Source: DATKEJ01 sp963768715
GTDB lineage: Bacteria > Bacteroidota > Rhodothermia > Rhodothermales > DATKEJ01
NCBI GenBank assembly: GCA_963768715.1
Contig: CAVYJC010000002.1
Location: forward strand, 186,001-250,000
Direction: 5' to 3'
Length of the DNA: 64,000 nt
Below, one piece after another: positions 8,287 to 16,341 of the stretch. Positions within the stretch are counted from its first letter, which is position 1. Each line of letters begins with the position of its first letter. The position numbers and the translations under genes are program-made. Under the pieces are notes generated by a model that was not told where the DNA came from, searched no databases, and saw only the letters and a program-made list of their open reading frames with translations.

Positions 8287-9236
8287 TCGAAATATCGGGT
8301 GCCCGAGTCGCAGAGGATGGTCACGACCACGCCTCGATCAATTTCTCTCGCCACCTTGAGGGCGGCGGCAACATTCGCTCCCGAGGATATCCCAACAAAC
8401 AATCCTTCTTCGCGCGCGAGACGTCGTGTCATTTCCTCAGACTCTTCGGTGCTGACCTCGACGAATCGATCGACGAGGGTTGGATCGAAAATGCCTGGGA
8501 CGTCCGCTGTCGCAATGTGCTTCAACCCTTCGATGGCGTGAAGCGCGGAATCGGGCTGGACCGCCAGCGTTTGGACGCCTGGGTTGTTCGCTTTCAACCG
8601 CCTGGATACACCCGTGAACGTACCCGTCGTCCCGAGCGCTGACACAAAATGCGTGACGCGGCCGCCCGTCTGGTCGAGGATCTCCGCCCCGGTCGTCCGG
8701 AAATGGGCCCGCCAGTTCGCATCGTTGTTGTACTGATCGGGATAGAAGTACCGATCGGGTTCGTCGGCGACCATCTCCGTAACCAGCTTACGGGAGCCGT
8801 CCGTCCCTTCCATGGGATCGGTCAGGATCACTTCGGCGCCGTAGGCATCGAGCAATCGCTTTCTCGGTTCCGACGCATTTGCGGGCATGGCGAGTTTCAC
8901 GCGGATCCCCAGCGGCCCGCACAGCATGGCGTACGCGATGCCGGTATTGCCGCTGGTCGCATCGATCAGCGTCTTGGACTTGTCGAGAAGTCCCTGCTGG
9001 AGGGCGGATTCGATCATGGCCCACGCGGCACGGTCCTTGACCGATCCGCCCGGGTTCAAGAATTCCCCTTTCGCATACACGGTGACCGAGCCCGACAAGC
9101 CTTCTACGACTCTGGAAAGACGCAGCAGGGGCGTATTTCCTATCGTCCGGGCGATTTCGGGCATCACGTTCGTGCGTCGTTCGCGTCCGCTCCTCGCGCG
9201 CTGCTCGTGTTGTATGGCTGCTCCTATGCTTGTCAT
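8283..9236 (-). CDS. cysM: PLP-dependent cysteine synthase CysM (probably O-phosphoserine/CysO-dependent)
   Basis: A fold-type II PLP enzyme of 317 residues. Landmarks are NPGGSVKDRAA with the Schiff-base Lys near 67, the substrate loop ATSGNTGIAYA near 93, the phosphate-binding GTTGTFTG near 200 and the PLP-ring residue in the C-terminal ILCDSGTRY. In an operon with cysO, mec and moeZ it probably takes O-phosphoserine and thiocarboxylated CysO rather than free sulfide. The family usually starts close to MPEIARTIGNTPLL, so an internal ATG at 9164 may be the real start. Starting at 9236 adds 24 residues and leaves only about 20 bases after the upstream terminator. Cysteine-responsive leader control is predicted from 9257-9402. 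Confidence 0.93.
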   Translation of the reverse strand: MTSIGAAIQHEQRARSGRERRTNVMPEIARTIGNTPLLRLSRVVEGLSGSVTVYAKGEFLNPGGSVKDRAAWAMIESALQQGLLDKSKTLIDATSGNTGIAYAMLCGPLGIRVKLAMPANASEPRKRLLDAYGAEVILTDPMEGTDGSRKLVTEMVADEPDRYFYPDQYNNDANWRAHFRTTGAEILDQTGGRVTHFVSALGTTGTFTGVSRRLKANNPGVQTLAVQPDSALHAIEGLKHIATADVPGIFDPTLVDRFVEVSTEESEEMTRRLAREEGLFVGISSGANVAAALKVAREIDRGVVVTILCDSGTRYFE

Positions 9237-9256
9237 TTCTTTACGTTCTATAAACG

Positions 9257-9287
9257 AAAAAACCCCTCACCGTATTTCGGGGAGGGG
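9257..9287 (-). terminator. Intrinsic terminator/attenuator in the cysM leader
   Basis: On the minus strand, a stem of ten pairs with one mismatch (arms 9287-9278 and 9272-9263, loop of five) is followed at once by six T residues (9262-9257). It lies after the leader-peptide stop and about 20 bases before the first cysM ATG, exactly where an attenuator belongs. The plus strand also carries a T run (9293-9300) after the same hairpin, so it could stop transcription in both directions. The 5' arm (CCCCTCCCC) can alternatively pair with GAGGGGAG at 9360-9353 inside the leader ORF. Confidence 0.8.
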
Positions 9288-9315
9288 CATCGTTTTTTTT
9301 AAGTGCTTCGCGTCG

Positions 9316-9402
9316 TTATCGACTCAGTCTCATTCGACGCAGATCCACACGACTCCCCTCGCCTGCCTGACAACAGCAGGCGGGACAACAGCAACAGGTC
9401 AT
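9316..9402 (-). CDS. Cysteine-rich leader peptide of the cysM operon (28 aa)
   Basis: An ATG at 9402 opens a 28-codon ORF that starts MTCCCCPACCCQAGEG and stops with TAA at 9316. Cys occupies residues 3-6 and 9-11, seven of the first eleven codons. The intrinsic terminator lies 28 bases downstream, then cysM. A hairpin inside the ORF (CGCCTGC 9382-9376 with GCAGGCG 9366-9360) and a possible antiterminator pairing complete a trp-operon-like layout. Ribosome stalling on Cys codons when Cys-tRNA is scarce would favour read-through into cysM-mec-cysO-moeZ. No clear Shine-Dalgarno precedes the ATG. Poly-Cys leader ORFs upstream of cysteine genes are known in mycobacteria; this assignment is inference from sequence layout. 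Confidence 0.8.
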   Translation of the reverse strand: MTCCCCPACCCQAGEGSRVDLRRMRLSR

Positions 9403-9429
9403 CGTATGATTGTGGTAGTACACTTTCTT

Positions 9430-9443
9430 TCAATCGTGATTGA
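9430..9443. promoter_or_regulatory. Candidate operator upstream of the cys leader, TCAATC-GT-GATTGA
   Basis: A perfect 14-bp inverted repeat (6-bp arms, 2-bp centre) lies 28 bp upstream of the leader-peptide start, in the only spacer that can hold the operon promoter. It suggests a repressor or activator site in addition to attenuation. The binding protein is unknown. Confidence 0.4.
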
Positions 9444-9569
9444 TAGTTGCTAAATGCTAAATCGAGTCCGGTGTTCCCTTGAATGGCCGATTACATTTCT
9501 TCGCACTGTCAAAAGAGTAGAGGATTGTGCGCAAAACGTTACACGAATGATGTCGTCGGGATCTGCCCA

Positions 9570-9622
9570 CTTTGCGTTTTGCATTCTGCATTTTGAATTA
9601 CTCCGCACCCCCGCACCCCGCA
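9570..9622. repeat. Low-complexity word repeat (GCATTTTG / CCCGCACC type)
   Basis: Imperfect repeats of TTTTGCATT and then CCGCACCC fill the spacer directly after the DUF5916 gene stop (minus strand). The remaining part of the 9403-9623 spacer holds the cys operon promoter region and no other visible gene. Confidence 0.55.
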
Positions 9623-9623
9623 C

Positions 9624-11850
9624 CTACAACGTGAACGTATAGGTATACTTCACGAGCACCGTCCTCTCGTTCGTGATCGGCAGGCGCAGGTCGTCTCCTG
9701 GAATAGCGCGGTCGGTGTTGAGGCCTTCGTTGTAGACGATCCAGAGGTCGTTGCCTTCGCGGAAATTGTAACGGAAACGGACGTTCGCCGAAAAGAGGTC
9801 GGCCGCGCTGCTGAATTGGACAAACGCATTCATCGACAGCTTCGTGTTCATAGCCGTCTGTAAGCGAAGACGAGCTATGTGCGCATTGAAATTCTGATCG
9901 CGCTCGGGGAATCGGACAGCGGTGAGGAAATACATCACCTCGACTCCAAGGTATCGAGACTGCCGAACGATGGTATGGACGCCGACCTCGTACTTCGCCC
10001 CGTCGTAGAACGATCCGGCCTCGAGGGCCGGGACAAACTGGAGCGTGCGTCCGGATGGTGTGTTGTACGAGAGTGAGAAGTCGTAGAACGTGTAGTGCCC
10101 GACCGGGACGTAATCACTGTCCGTAAAGAAGAGTGACTGCGGAAGATCCTCGTAGAGGAGATCCGCGGTCGCATAGAGAAAGTGTCCGTTCTTCCACCAT
10201 AGGCCTGTTTGGTATCCTGCTTCAAACGACTCGACGGTCTGATCGCTGTTTCGGACCGCTATTTCGTATTGGAGGTGGACCGGCATGACGCGGAAGAATG
10301 GTGAGCCCTGTCCGGGATACCTGTTGAGGTGCAGCAGGCCCGATCCACCGAAATAGTCTTGTCGGCTTACGAAACCGAGTGCGGGCATGTAATCTTTGCC
10401 CGACCAGACGAAGTCCTGGAAGTAGGTCCATCCTCGACCGCGACGACGCTGCCAGAGTAGATACAGCTGGCCGGCATCGACAAAGTTGAAGTCCTTCGCA
10501 TCGAGAGTGGTTCGGTCGAATGTCTGTGACCACTTGGCGGTCAGATACTCGTGGCCGAACATATTTAACACCGCGTCCAGTCCGTAGGCCACGTTGTATG
10601 ATCCATCGTCTCCGATGCGGCTCGTAAGCATCCCGCCCGCTGTGGAGACAGAGTTGAGAACCTGTCGTCGAAGGCGAACGACGCCGAAATTCTCGGATGG
10701 GAGGTCGAGGGCGCTTCGCCGGACCGTCTGCATATTGATCGCTCCAACATCCCACTTTCCGAGTCGCCCAATGAGCCGCACACCTCCGACGATCGGCACA
10801 ACGGCGCCTCTGTATAGTCCGATTTGTCGGCTGTGGAAGAGGCGGTCCGATCCGGTCGTCGTGAAAGCAAAGATCCCTGAGCGCTCCTGGAAGAACTGGC
10901 GCTTCTCTGGAAAGAAGAGCGAGAATCGCGTCAGATTGATCTGCTGATCGTCCGCTTCGACCTGCGCGAAGTCCGTGTTGATCGTGCCATCGAAGGTCAG
11001 GTTGCTCGTCACGTTGTACTTCACGTCGAGGCCGACGTCCCGCTTGACCTGGTCGTCGAGGCGGTAAGATGTGCCCTCTTCGTTGATCATCGGTTTCTGC
11101 CCGAGTCCTGCGATGCCGTACGACGTTACATAAATCGGATTGCGACTGTTGATGCCCTGAAGGACGATGTCCTGTGTAAGGGATGGACGATCGACGCTGT
11201 ACTCGGACGGGATAGCAGGGTACGTGTGCTCCTCATGCTTCCGGGCGATGAAGCGGGAGACCGTGATGCCCATGACGACGCGTCCGCCATTCGTCTGAAA
11301 CCCGAGGCTTGAGAACGGGATGCGCATCTCCATGAACCATCCTTCCTCATTCTGGAATGCAGCGACGTCCCAGTACGTATTCCAGCTGTCGTTGGCGGCG
11401 CTGTAGCCGTCGTTGCTAATGGATCGGTCGCCGCGGACGCCCGCGGGATTAGTCCAGAAGACACGCGCGTTCTCGTTGTCTGAACGGGTAGAGGAGTAGG
11501 GTGAAGAGATCGCTATCGCTGTCCTGGTCGCGATAGAGGGAATTGGCCCGGATGCCGCTCGGGTCGGAATCGTAGAAGCGGCCCGCCACGTACAGGTAGG
11601 CATCATCGTAAGTCACCCGGATGTCGGTCCGCTCGGTAAGCGCGCCGCCATAAGTTGGACTGTACATGGTGACTGGAAACGGGCGCACGGCGCCCCACGC
11701 GGGTTCGTCAGACCGTCCGTCAAGCGTGATCTTCCCCGACGTGCGCTGAAGCTGCACGAGAGCGTTCTTATCCGGCTTGGCATATGCCGCACTCACAGTC
11801 GCCGCTGCAAACACGACGACAGCCAACCATTCGTAGATAGCTGTTCGCAC
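9624..11850 (-). CDS. DUF5916 outer-membrane protein with CBM9-like N-terminal domain (one frameshift)
   Basis: Two frames join into one protein of roughly 740 residues. The first (from GTG 11850 or TTG 11886) encodes a signal peptide (FAAATVSAAYA) and a carbohydrate-binding-module-9-like domain (KITLDGRSDEPAWGAV), running to about 11480. The second frame continues from DNENARVFWTNPAGVRGD to the C-terminus KYTYTFTL at 9624. The long second part is rich in alternating strands with Trp/Tyr and ends in an aromatic-Leu, typical of a DUF5916 outer-membrane barrel. The break near 11476-11490 is a one-base gain or two-base loss. The intact coding context on both sides suggests either recent decay or a sequencing error. 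The substrate is unknown. Confidence 0.78.
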
Positions 11851-12002
11851 CTTGTGACCCCGTCTTCCTGGTTCGGAACGAGTCAAAGTTCTGATGATGG
11901 ACCTGGGTCGCCAAGGCGGTTGGGGCGGACTGCGGAAGGGAGGGGCGGATTACCGATTTGCGGCGTCGCGGAGGGTCGGAGCGAAGGTGCGAGAAGCGTC
12001 GA

Positions 12003-12356
12003 TCAGCCTGCGGAGTGCTTCTTGTCGGTATCGCTCGCGGCCGCCGGCCACCAGCGAACGCGGGCCTCCGATGCAGCGCCGAGTGGCTCGATCCTGCGGA
12101 TGTTCTCGAGGCTGCCGGCCAAGGCCGCTGCGAGGTCGTAGTCGCGCTGCAGGTTAAGCCAGTATTGCGGGGTGGTCCCGAACAGCCGAGCCAGCCGTAG
12201 CGCGGTGTCGACCGTTACGCCCCGTTTCCCATTGACGAGCTCGTTGATACGGGGGAACGACACGCCGATGCGTTTCGCAAGCTCGACCTGCGTGAGGTCG
12301 CGAGGCACGAGAAACTCGTCCCTGAGGATCCGCCCAGGATGCACTGGATGAGACAT
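12003..12356 (-). CDS. higA: HigA-like XRE antitoxin (orphan)
   Basis: A 117-residue protein starting MSHPVHPGRILRDEFLVP, the standard N-terminus of HigA/VapI addiction-module antidotes. A helix-turn-helix lies at ~20-60 (TQVELAKRIGVSFPRINEL), followed by NGKRGVTVDTALRLARLFGTT and YWLNLQ. HigA normally follows a small HigB RNase. The 230 bp upstream contain no HigB-like ORF, so this copy appears orphaned or chromosomally co-opted. An inverted repeat at 12390-12406 upstream may be its autoregulatory operator. Confidence 0.85.
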   Translation of the reverse strand: MSHPVHPGRILRDEFLVPRDLTQVELAKRIGVSFPRINELVNGKRGVTVDTALRLARLFGTTPQYWLNLQRDYDLAAALAGSLENIRRIEPLGAASEARVRWWPAAASDTDKKHSAG

Positions 12357-12389
12357 TCGATGAATCGTACTCTATATGATATATAATAT

Positions 12390-12406
12390 ATAACGATATA
12401 CGTTAT
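12390..12406. promoter_or_regulatory. Candidate HigA operator, ATAACG-N5-CGTTAT
   Basis: A perfect 6-bp inverted repeat with a 5-bp AT spacer sits in a very AT-rich stretch 34 bp upstream of the higA start. XRE antitoxins usually bind such palindromes over their own promoter. The stretch contains several TATAAT-like hexamers on both strands, so it could serve as promoter plus operator. Confidence 0.5.
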
Positions 12407-12483
12407 AATTCACATACATCGACTCCTGAGCATCGAAACTGCGAGGAGGATGAGGGTCTTTCGACTGTTACACCTACCAGAGA

Positions 12484-12515
12484 GGTGCGTCGCACCTTTA
12501 AGTGAGTCGCACTCC
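12484..12515. repeat. REP-like palindrome (GGTGCG-T-CGCACC plus CACCTTTAAGTG)
   Basis: Two overlapping palindromic cores occur in the 230-bp spacer between higA and the esterase gene. Similar sequence is found at 4132-4147 and 58969-59012. No gene is visible in the spacer besides this and the higA operator. Confidence 0.5.
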
Positions 12516-12586
12516 GATCAGGCACACGCCCCCATTTGAGTGTCGCGGGTGGCTTTGCGGAGACAGTTTGGGGTCAGGCTGCGACG

Positions 12587-13399
12587 CTACCCGAGCAGCT
12601 CCGCGAAAAAGGCGAACGTGTCTTCGACGTGGGTTTCCCAATATGCCCAATCGTGTGAGCCCGGAAATTCGAGGTACCGATGCGGAATCTTCGCGGCGTC
12701 CAGCCCTTGATGAAGTCTGCGATTGTGGACGACAAGTGGATCGTCGACCCCACAGTCAAAGCGAAAAGGCGGCAACTGCCTCCGATTGGCCTCGATGACA
12801 GTGAGTAGATCGTGCTCGTTTGGCGCGAGAGACGTTTCGGTGACCGGCTCCTCGACGAATTCGACGAAATGCTCGATGCTGGTAACTGCCGAATGGATGC
12901 TGATGCCCCGGAATCGCGACCCGTACTTGGCTCCGAGACGGGCGGCCCCGAAACCTCCCATCGACAGGCCGCCAATGAGCTTTGGCGAATTTGTACTGGC
13001 TGACGGAACGACCTCGCGGACCAGTTGCGGAACATCATCGACGATCCACGTTTCTGCGTCGAAATCCCGATGCGGCAAATAAGCCGTGCCATCGCCGCGG
13101 AGCCCGTCCGACGGCATGGCGATCACCAGTGGCGGGAGAGTTCCCTCCTCGATCATCCGCAGGGCAGTACGATGCACCCCTCCCTTCCGAGTCCAGTTCC
13201 AATCGCTGCCGTACACGCCGTGCAGGAGGATGACGATTGGAACATCACGGATTCCCTCAACCTGCGGCGGAACGAAGAGCGTAACGTCCCCGCGGCCCTT
13301 TAGCGCCTCCGACTTGACGGTGACCTGACGAAGGTGATCGGACTCCCATTTGGAGTCGGAGGTAACGAGGATTCGGAAGGCGGATGGTTCGTTGTCCAC
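12587..13399 (-). CDS. Esterase-D-like alpha/beta hydrolase (PF00756 type)
   Basis: About 270 residues from a GTG at 13399. That GTG follows the TGA of the upstream GH38-like gene by one base and has GGAGAGG just before it, which suggests translational coupling; longer in-frame starts run through the neighbour gene and were rejected. Core motifs are IVILLHGVYGSDWNW, the nucleophile elbow GGLSMGGFGA, an Asp in CGVDDPLV and the catalytic His in FPGSHDWAYW near the end. No signal peptide is visible, so it is probably cytoplasmic. Its substrate may be an acylated sugar, by analogy with esterases in glycan loci and its GH38-like partner. Confidence 0.85.
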   Translation of the reverse strand: MDNEPSAFRILVTSDSKWESDHLRQVTVKSEALKGRGDVTLFVPPQVEGIRDVPIVILLHGVYGSDWNWTRKGGVHRTALRMIEEGTLPPLVIAMPSDGLRGDGTAYLPHRDFDAETWIVDDVPQLVREVVPSASTNSPKLIGGLSMGGFGAARLGAKYGSRFRGISIHSAVTSIEHFVEFVEEPVTETSLAPNEHDLLTVIEANRRQLPPFRFDCGVDDPLVVHNRRLHQGLDAAKIPHRYLEFPGSHDWAYWETHVEDTFAFFAELLG

Positions 13400-13400
13400 C

Positions 13401-15434
13401 TCATTCCTCTCCACTGGATTCCTGCCCGCGCGGGAATGACAGGACGAATCTGAACCGGCAGTCGCCTTCGTGCCAGTACGGGAAATTCGTATTCCAGACG
13501 TTATTCCAAAGATTAAAGTGGACTCCGCCGTCCATCTTCGGTTGGCGCTGGTTGTAATCCAGAAGCGACCTCTGTCCGGGTGCCACGAGTGGCGCGTCGA
13601 GCGGGGTGATGCTGAAATGCTCCGCGCCGGACTCGTATCGCACTTCCTGCACGGCGTGCAGCTTGCGGTTTCCGTAGGGAACGACCTCGTGCGGTGAGAT
13701 CCACTGGTCCAGCTTCTTGAGATGCCACGATCCGGCATCCGCGTTGACAGGTCGAAAAGTGAGCCAGCACGCCCCCGGCAGCCGATTCGCCGCCTTTCTA
13801 AACCACTGGAACGCAACTTGTATGGCACCTTCATCGGAAGGGATAATCACTTCTGTCTGAAGCAGCTCCGGCGACCCAAATCTGGAAACCGCCTCGTCGG
13901 GCATGGTCGCCTCCACGCTGACGTGCAAGCCGTCCAGTTCTTCGTGATAGCGAATGTCTCTGAGTGCCGGCGTCCATTCCCAATGTTCGATGAGCCGCTC
14001 CGCATCCATGCCGTACTTCGTCATCACGAACGGCGCCCAGGCGCATTGTGCCGGCTGCGGATTGTACTGCTTCATGAACCGATCGAAATCGGCCCGCGAA
14101 AAGTTCTCGAACAGAAAAAGTCCAAGCGGATGGTCGGCATCAGCCCAGACCCGATGCGACGATCGATCTGCCAGATAGTTGATCGCACCGGTCCTCTCGT
14201 CGAATCCCATGTCGTAGTGACTCCCGCCGAGGATGACTCCCGGCCGGAGCTTCTGCCCGCTTCTTTTGATCCGGCTCGCCTCGGTCAGCGCCAATTCGAC
14301 CTTCGCCTCTTTCGCTATGCCGGATTTCCCCAAGGCCCCTACTGCGTCCCGAATGTAGTCGAGTTGCTCGTCCCACGACGCCTCGATCCGCTTCCCGCGG
14401 GACGATCGTCTGAGCGATTCAAAGGCCTTGCCCTCGTAACTGCTTGTGTCTTCCAGGTCGTCGACCATAATGCCCCACGTGTGCTCCGGGACGCACATTA
14501 ATTCCCGGCTGAAGCGGGCGTGGGCCGGATCGGACTGATCGTTAAACCGCCCCTCCACCATCCAACGTCTTCGAAGCCGTGCGAGCGCCAGATACCGCTG
14601 CACGCGCTCGGGGTGCGATCCGATTCCGTAAATCCACGTATCACCAAGCTCTCCCTCGACGACGGGGAGATGCTCCCGGTAAGCCCAAAGCTTTCGCGCG
14701 TACGTGTCCATTCTCGACGCCTGAACTCTCGCGTTCGGAAATTTCCGGCGGCGGGATGCCAATGCCGCACGTACCGCGTCGGCGCTCTGGGGCGGATGAT
14801 TGTCCCGGCCGTGCTCAAACGAGATGGCTGCATCCATCCCCTCCACGACCGACGTGTAGCCGTAGTCGTGATGATACACGACGACAATTTCGGATCCATC
14901 GGTGTGCCGCCAGCGAAAGGTCTCCGGGACCTTCGGCGCGCGTGACGCCTGGTTGCGGCCGATGTGCAGAAACCGGATGCCGGCCTCGGCGAGCAGCGGC
15001 ACGATTCCTCGCGTGTGACCCGGGACGTCCGTCATTTTCGCCGCAATCGTCTTCTTGCCGAACCGTTCATCCAGTTGTCTCGACAGGCTCAGTCCATATC
15101 GATACAGCGACGCCTCGCACAACTCGGAGTGAAACGTGAACGGGATGCCGTGCCAGACCAAATCTCCCTCGGCGATCGCCTCTTCCGCATCCCTGAGGGC
15201 CTGCCCCTTCGCATGCTCGAGATACTCGTAGAGAATCCACGAGCCGGTCGTCCAAACAAACCGATCGGAGCCGTCGCCCTCCCGAAGCTCCCGCGCGATC
15301 CGGATAGCCTGAGGGAAGAACTCATCGAAAAATCTGTCACGGACCTTTCCTGCGAAATCAGTGAATCCAAGATCGAGATGCGTCTTGAAGATGACATGGA
15401 CGTGTTGGACGGTTGAGGGGTCGACGCGAATCAT
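13401..15434 (-). CDS. GH38-like protein (DUF5054 type)
   Basis: A 677-residue cytoplasmic protein with no signal peptide. The N-terminus has HVIFKTHLDLGFTDFAGKV, a variant of the GH38 HxD metal-binding motif. MTDVPGHTRGIVPLL near 150 supplies a candidate catalytic Asp, and YHHDYGYTS near 200 follows. The C-terminal half resembles the beta domains of alpha-mannosidase-like proteins. The family is usually annotated DUF5054; an alpha-mannosidase-type activity is plausible but unproven. The last ~10 codons are formed by a repeat element (13418-13442), so the native C-terminus has probably been replaced. It overlaps nothing upstream, and a downstream esterase is coupled to it. Confidence 0.8.
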   Translation of the reverse strand: MIRVDPSTVQHVHVIFKTHLDLGFTDFAGKVRDRFFDEFFPQAIRIARELREGDGSDRFVWTTGSWILYEYLEHAKGQALRDAEEAIAEGDLVWHGIPFTFHSELCEASLYRYGLSLSRQLDERFGKKTIAAKMTDVPGHTRGIVPLLAEAGIRFLHIGRNQASRAPKVPETFRWRHTDGSEIVVVYHHDYGYTSVVEGMDAAISFEHGRDNHPPQSADAVRAALASRRRKFPNARVQASRMDTYARKLWAYREHLPVVEGELGDTWIYGIGSHPERVQRYLALARLRRRWMVEGRFNDQSDPAHARFSRELMCVPEHTWGIMVDDLEDTSSYEGKAFESLRRSSRGKRIEASWDEQLDYIRDAVGALGKSGIAKEAKVELALTEASRIKRSGQKLRPGVILGGSHYDMGFDERTGAINYLADRSSHRVWADADHPLGLFLFENFSRADFDRFMKQYNPQPAQCAWAPFVMTKYGMDAERLIEHWEWTPALRDIRYHEELDGLHVSVEATMPDEAVSRFGSPELLQTEVIIPSDEGAIQVAFQWFRKAANRLPGACWLTFRPVNADAGSWHLKKLDQWISPHEVVPYGNRKLHAVQEVRYESGAEHFSITPLDAPLVAPGQRSLLDYNQRQPKMDGGVHFNLWNNVWNTNFPYWHEGDCRFRFVLSFPRGQESSGEE
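13418..13442. repeat. dRS3-like palindrome at the 3' end of the GH38-like gene
   Basis: The sequence reads GGATTCCTGCCCGCGCGGGAATGAC, close to ATTCCC-N8-GGGAAT (one mismatch), the repeat called dRS3 in Neisseria and common in other genomes. It lies inside the last codons of the 13401-15434 gene. A related inverted pair occurs at 56794-56861. Confidence 0.6.
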
Positions 15435-15461
15435 CGTTCTAATTCGTTAGGCAGTCAATTG

Positions 15462-15510
15462 GTGTTTGATGTTCGGTGTTCGGTGTTCGGTTTGTTCGGT
15501 GTTTGACGTT
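15462..15510. repeat. Short-word tandem repeat, GTTCGGTGTTTG type
   Basis: Imperfect repeats of TTCGGTGT occupy the ~100-bp gap between the GH38-like gene and the PhyH-type gene. No promoter can be singled out. Confidence 0.7.
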
Positions 15511-15531
15511 CCAGACGGGATCCCTCGTTGC

Positions 15532-16341
15532 TCACGCTCCTCGGAATGGCTGAAAAATCACCGGGCATGCCCAGTCGAAGTCAATAAACTCGGTCAACCC
15601 TGCTCGTCGGTCTCCTACCGGCCGGCTGTTTTCACTCCGCGCATGGATGGCAAGACTGCGTCGCGGAGTGGTCTCGAAATTCGGTCCGCTGGCATGGAGC
15701 GTCTCGCAATGATGGATGCTGAAACCTCCCGCCGGCAGGATGGCGGACTTCTCCTCCCATTCGCGACCGTCAGGCGGCTGCATCGACTTTGCCTGCGTGT
15801 CGAGATCCTCATGGAAGAAATCGCTCCCCGGCTGGAGACCCCACTTGTGTGATCCCGGAACGAAGCGCATGGGACCCGACTCGGGTCCGACCTCACTCAA
15901 CGCCACCCATATCGTAAACAGGTCGCTGTCGGAGGTCCACGCGTCCCAATACGTACGATCCTGATGCCACCCGACAACGGGTTTAACCGAGGAGCTAATC
16001 ATAGGTTTATAAAGGAGTTGTACCCACCAAACCTGAATCATCTTTGCGCCGGTTATTTCCGCCGCGAGCCGGCCGATCGATGGATGACTTACGAGCTCAT
16101 AGATCGCATGATTGGCGAACTGGGGGTTCTCAATTTTGCAGAGTCGATTCGGGTCGTCGCCGGGATTCCAGGGCGATTCGCAGGGCGCTCTACCCGTGTC
16201 GTAGCGACCCTCGCGGATTTCATCCATGCCCGCGGCGGCGCGTCGCACAAGATCGGCTGGAACGGCCGGCTCATCGTGGATGAAGAAGCCGTTCTCCAGA
16301 TACGCCGATTGCCTCTCGGTTGCCGTCAACGTCTCAGTCAT
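15532..16341 (-). CDS. Phytanoyl-CoA dioxygenase (PhyH) family Fe(II)/2-oxoglutarate enzyme
   Basis: A 269-residue protein. The iron-binding facial triad is visible: H126 and D128 in GWHQDRTYWDAW, and a distal His near 216 in HCETLHASGPN. A 2-oxoglutarate-binding Arg follows in RRSLAIHARSEN. MRFVPGSHKWG near 160 is typical of the family. The start overlaps the stop of the esterase gene 16338-17610 by 4 bp (ATGA), so the two are one transcription unit. PhyH-family enzymes hydroxylate small molecules or lipid-like substrates; the substrate here is unknown. Confidence 0.88.
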   Translation of the reverse strand: MTETLTATERQSAYLENGFFIHDEPAVPADLVRRAAAGMDEIREGRYDTGRAPCESPWNPGDDPNRLCKIENPQFANHAIYELVSHPSIGRLAAEITGAKMIQVWWVQLLYKPMISSSVKPVVGWHQDRTYWDAWTSDSDLFTIWVALSEVGPESGPMRFVPGSHKWGLQPGSDFFHEDLDTQAKSMQPPDGREWEEKSAILPAGGFSIHHCETLHASGPNFETTPRRSLAIHARSENSRPVGDRRAGLTEFIDFDWACPVIFQPFRGA

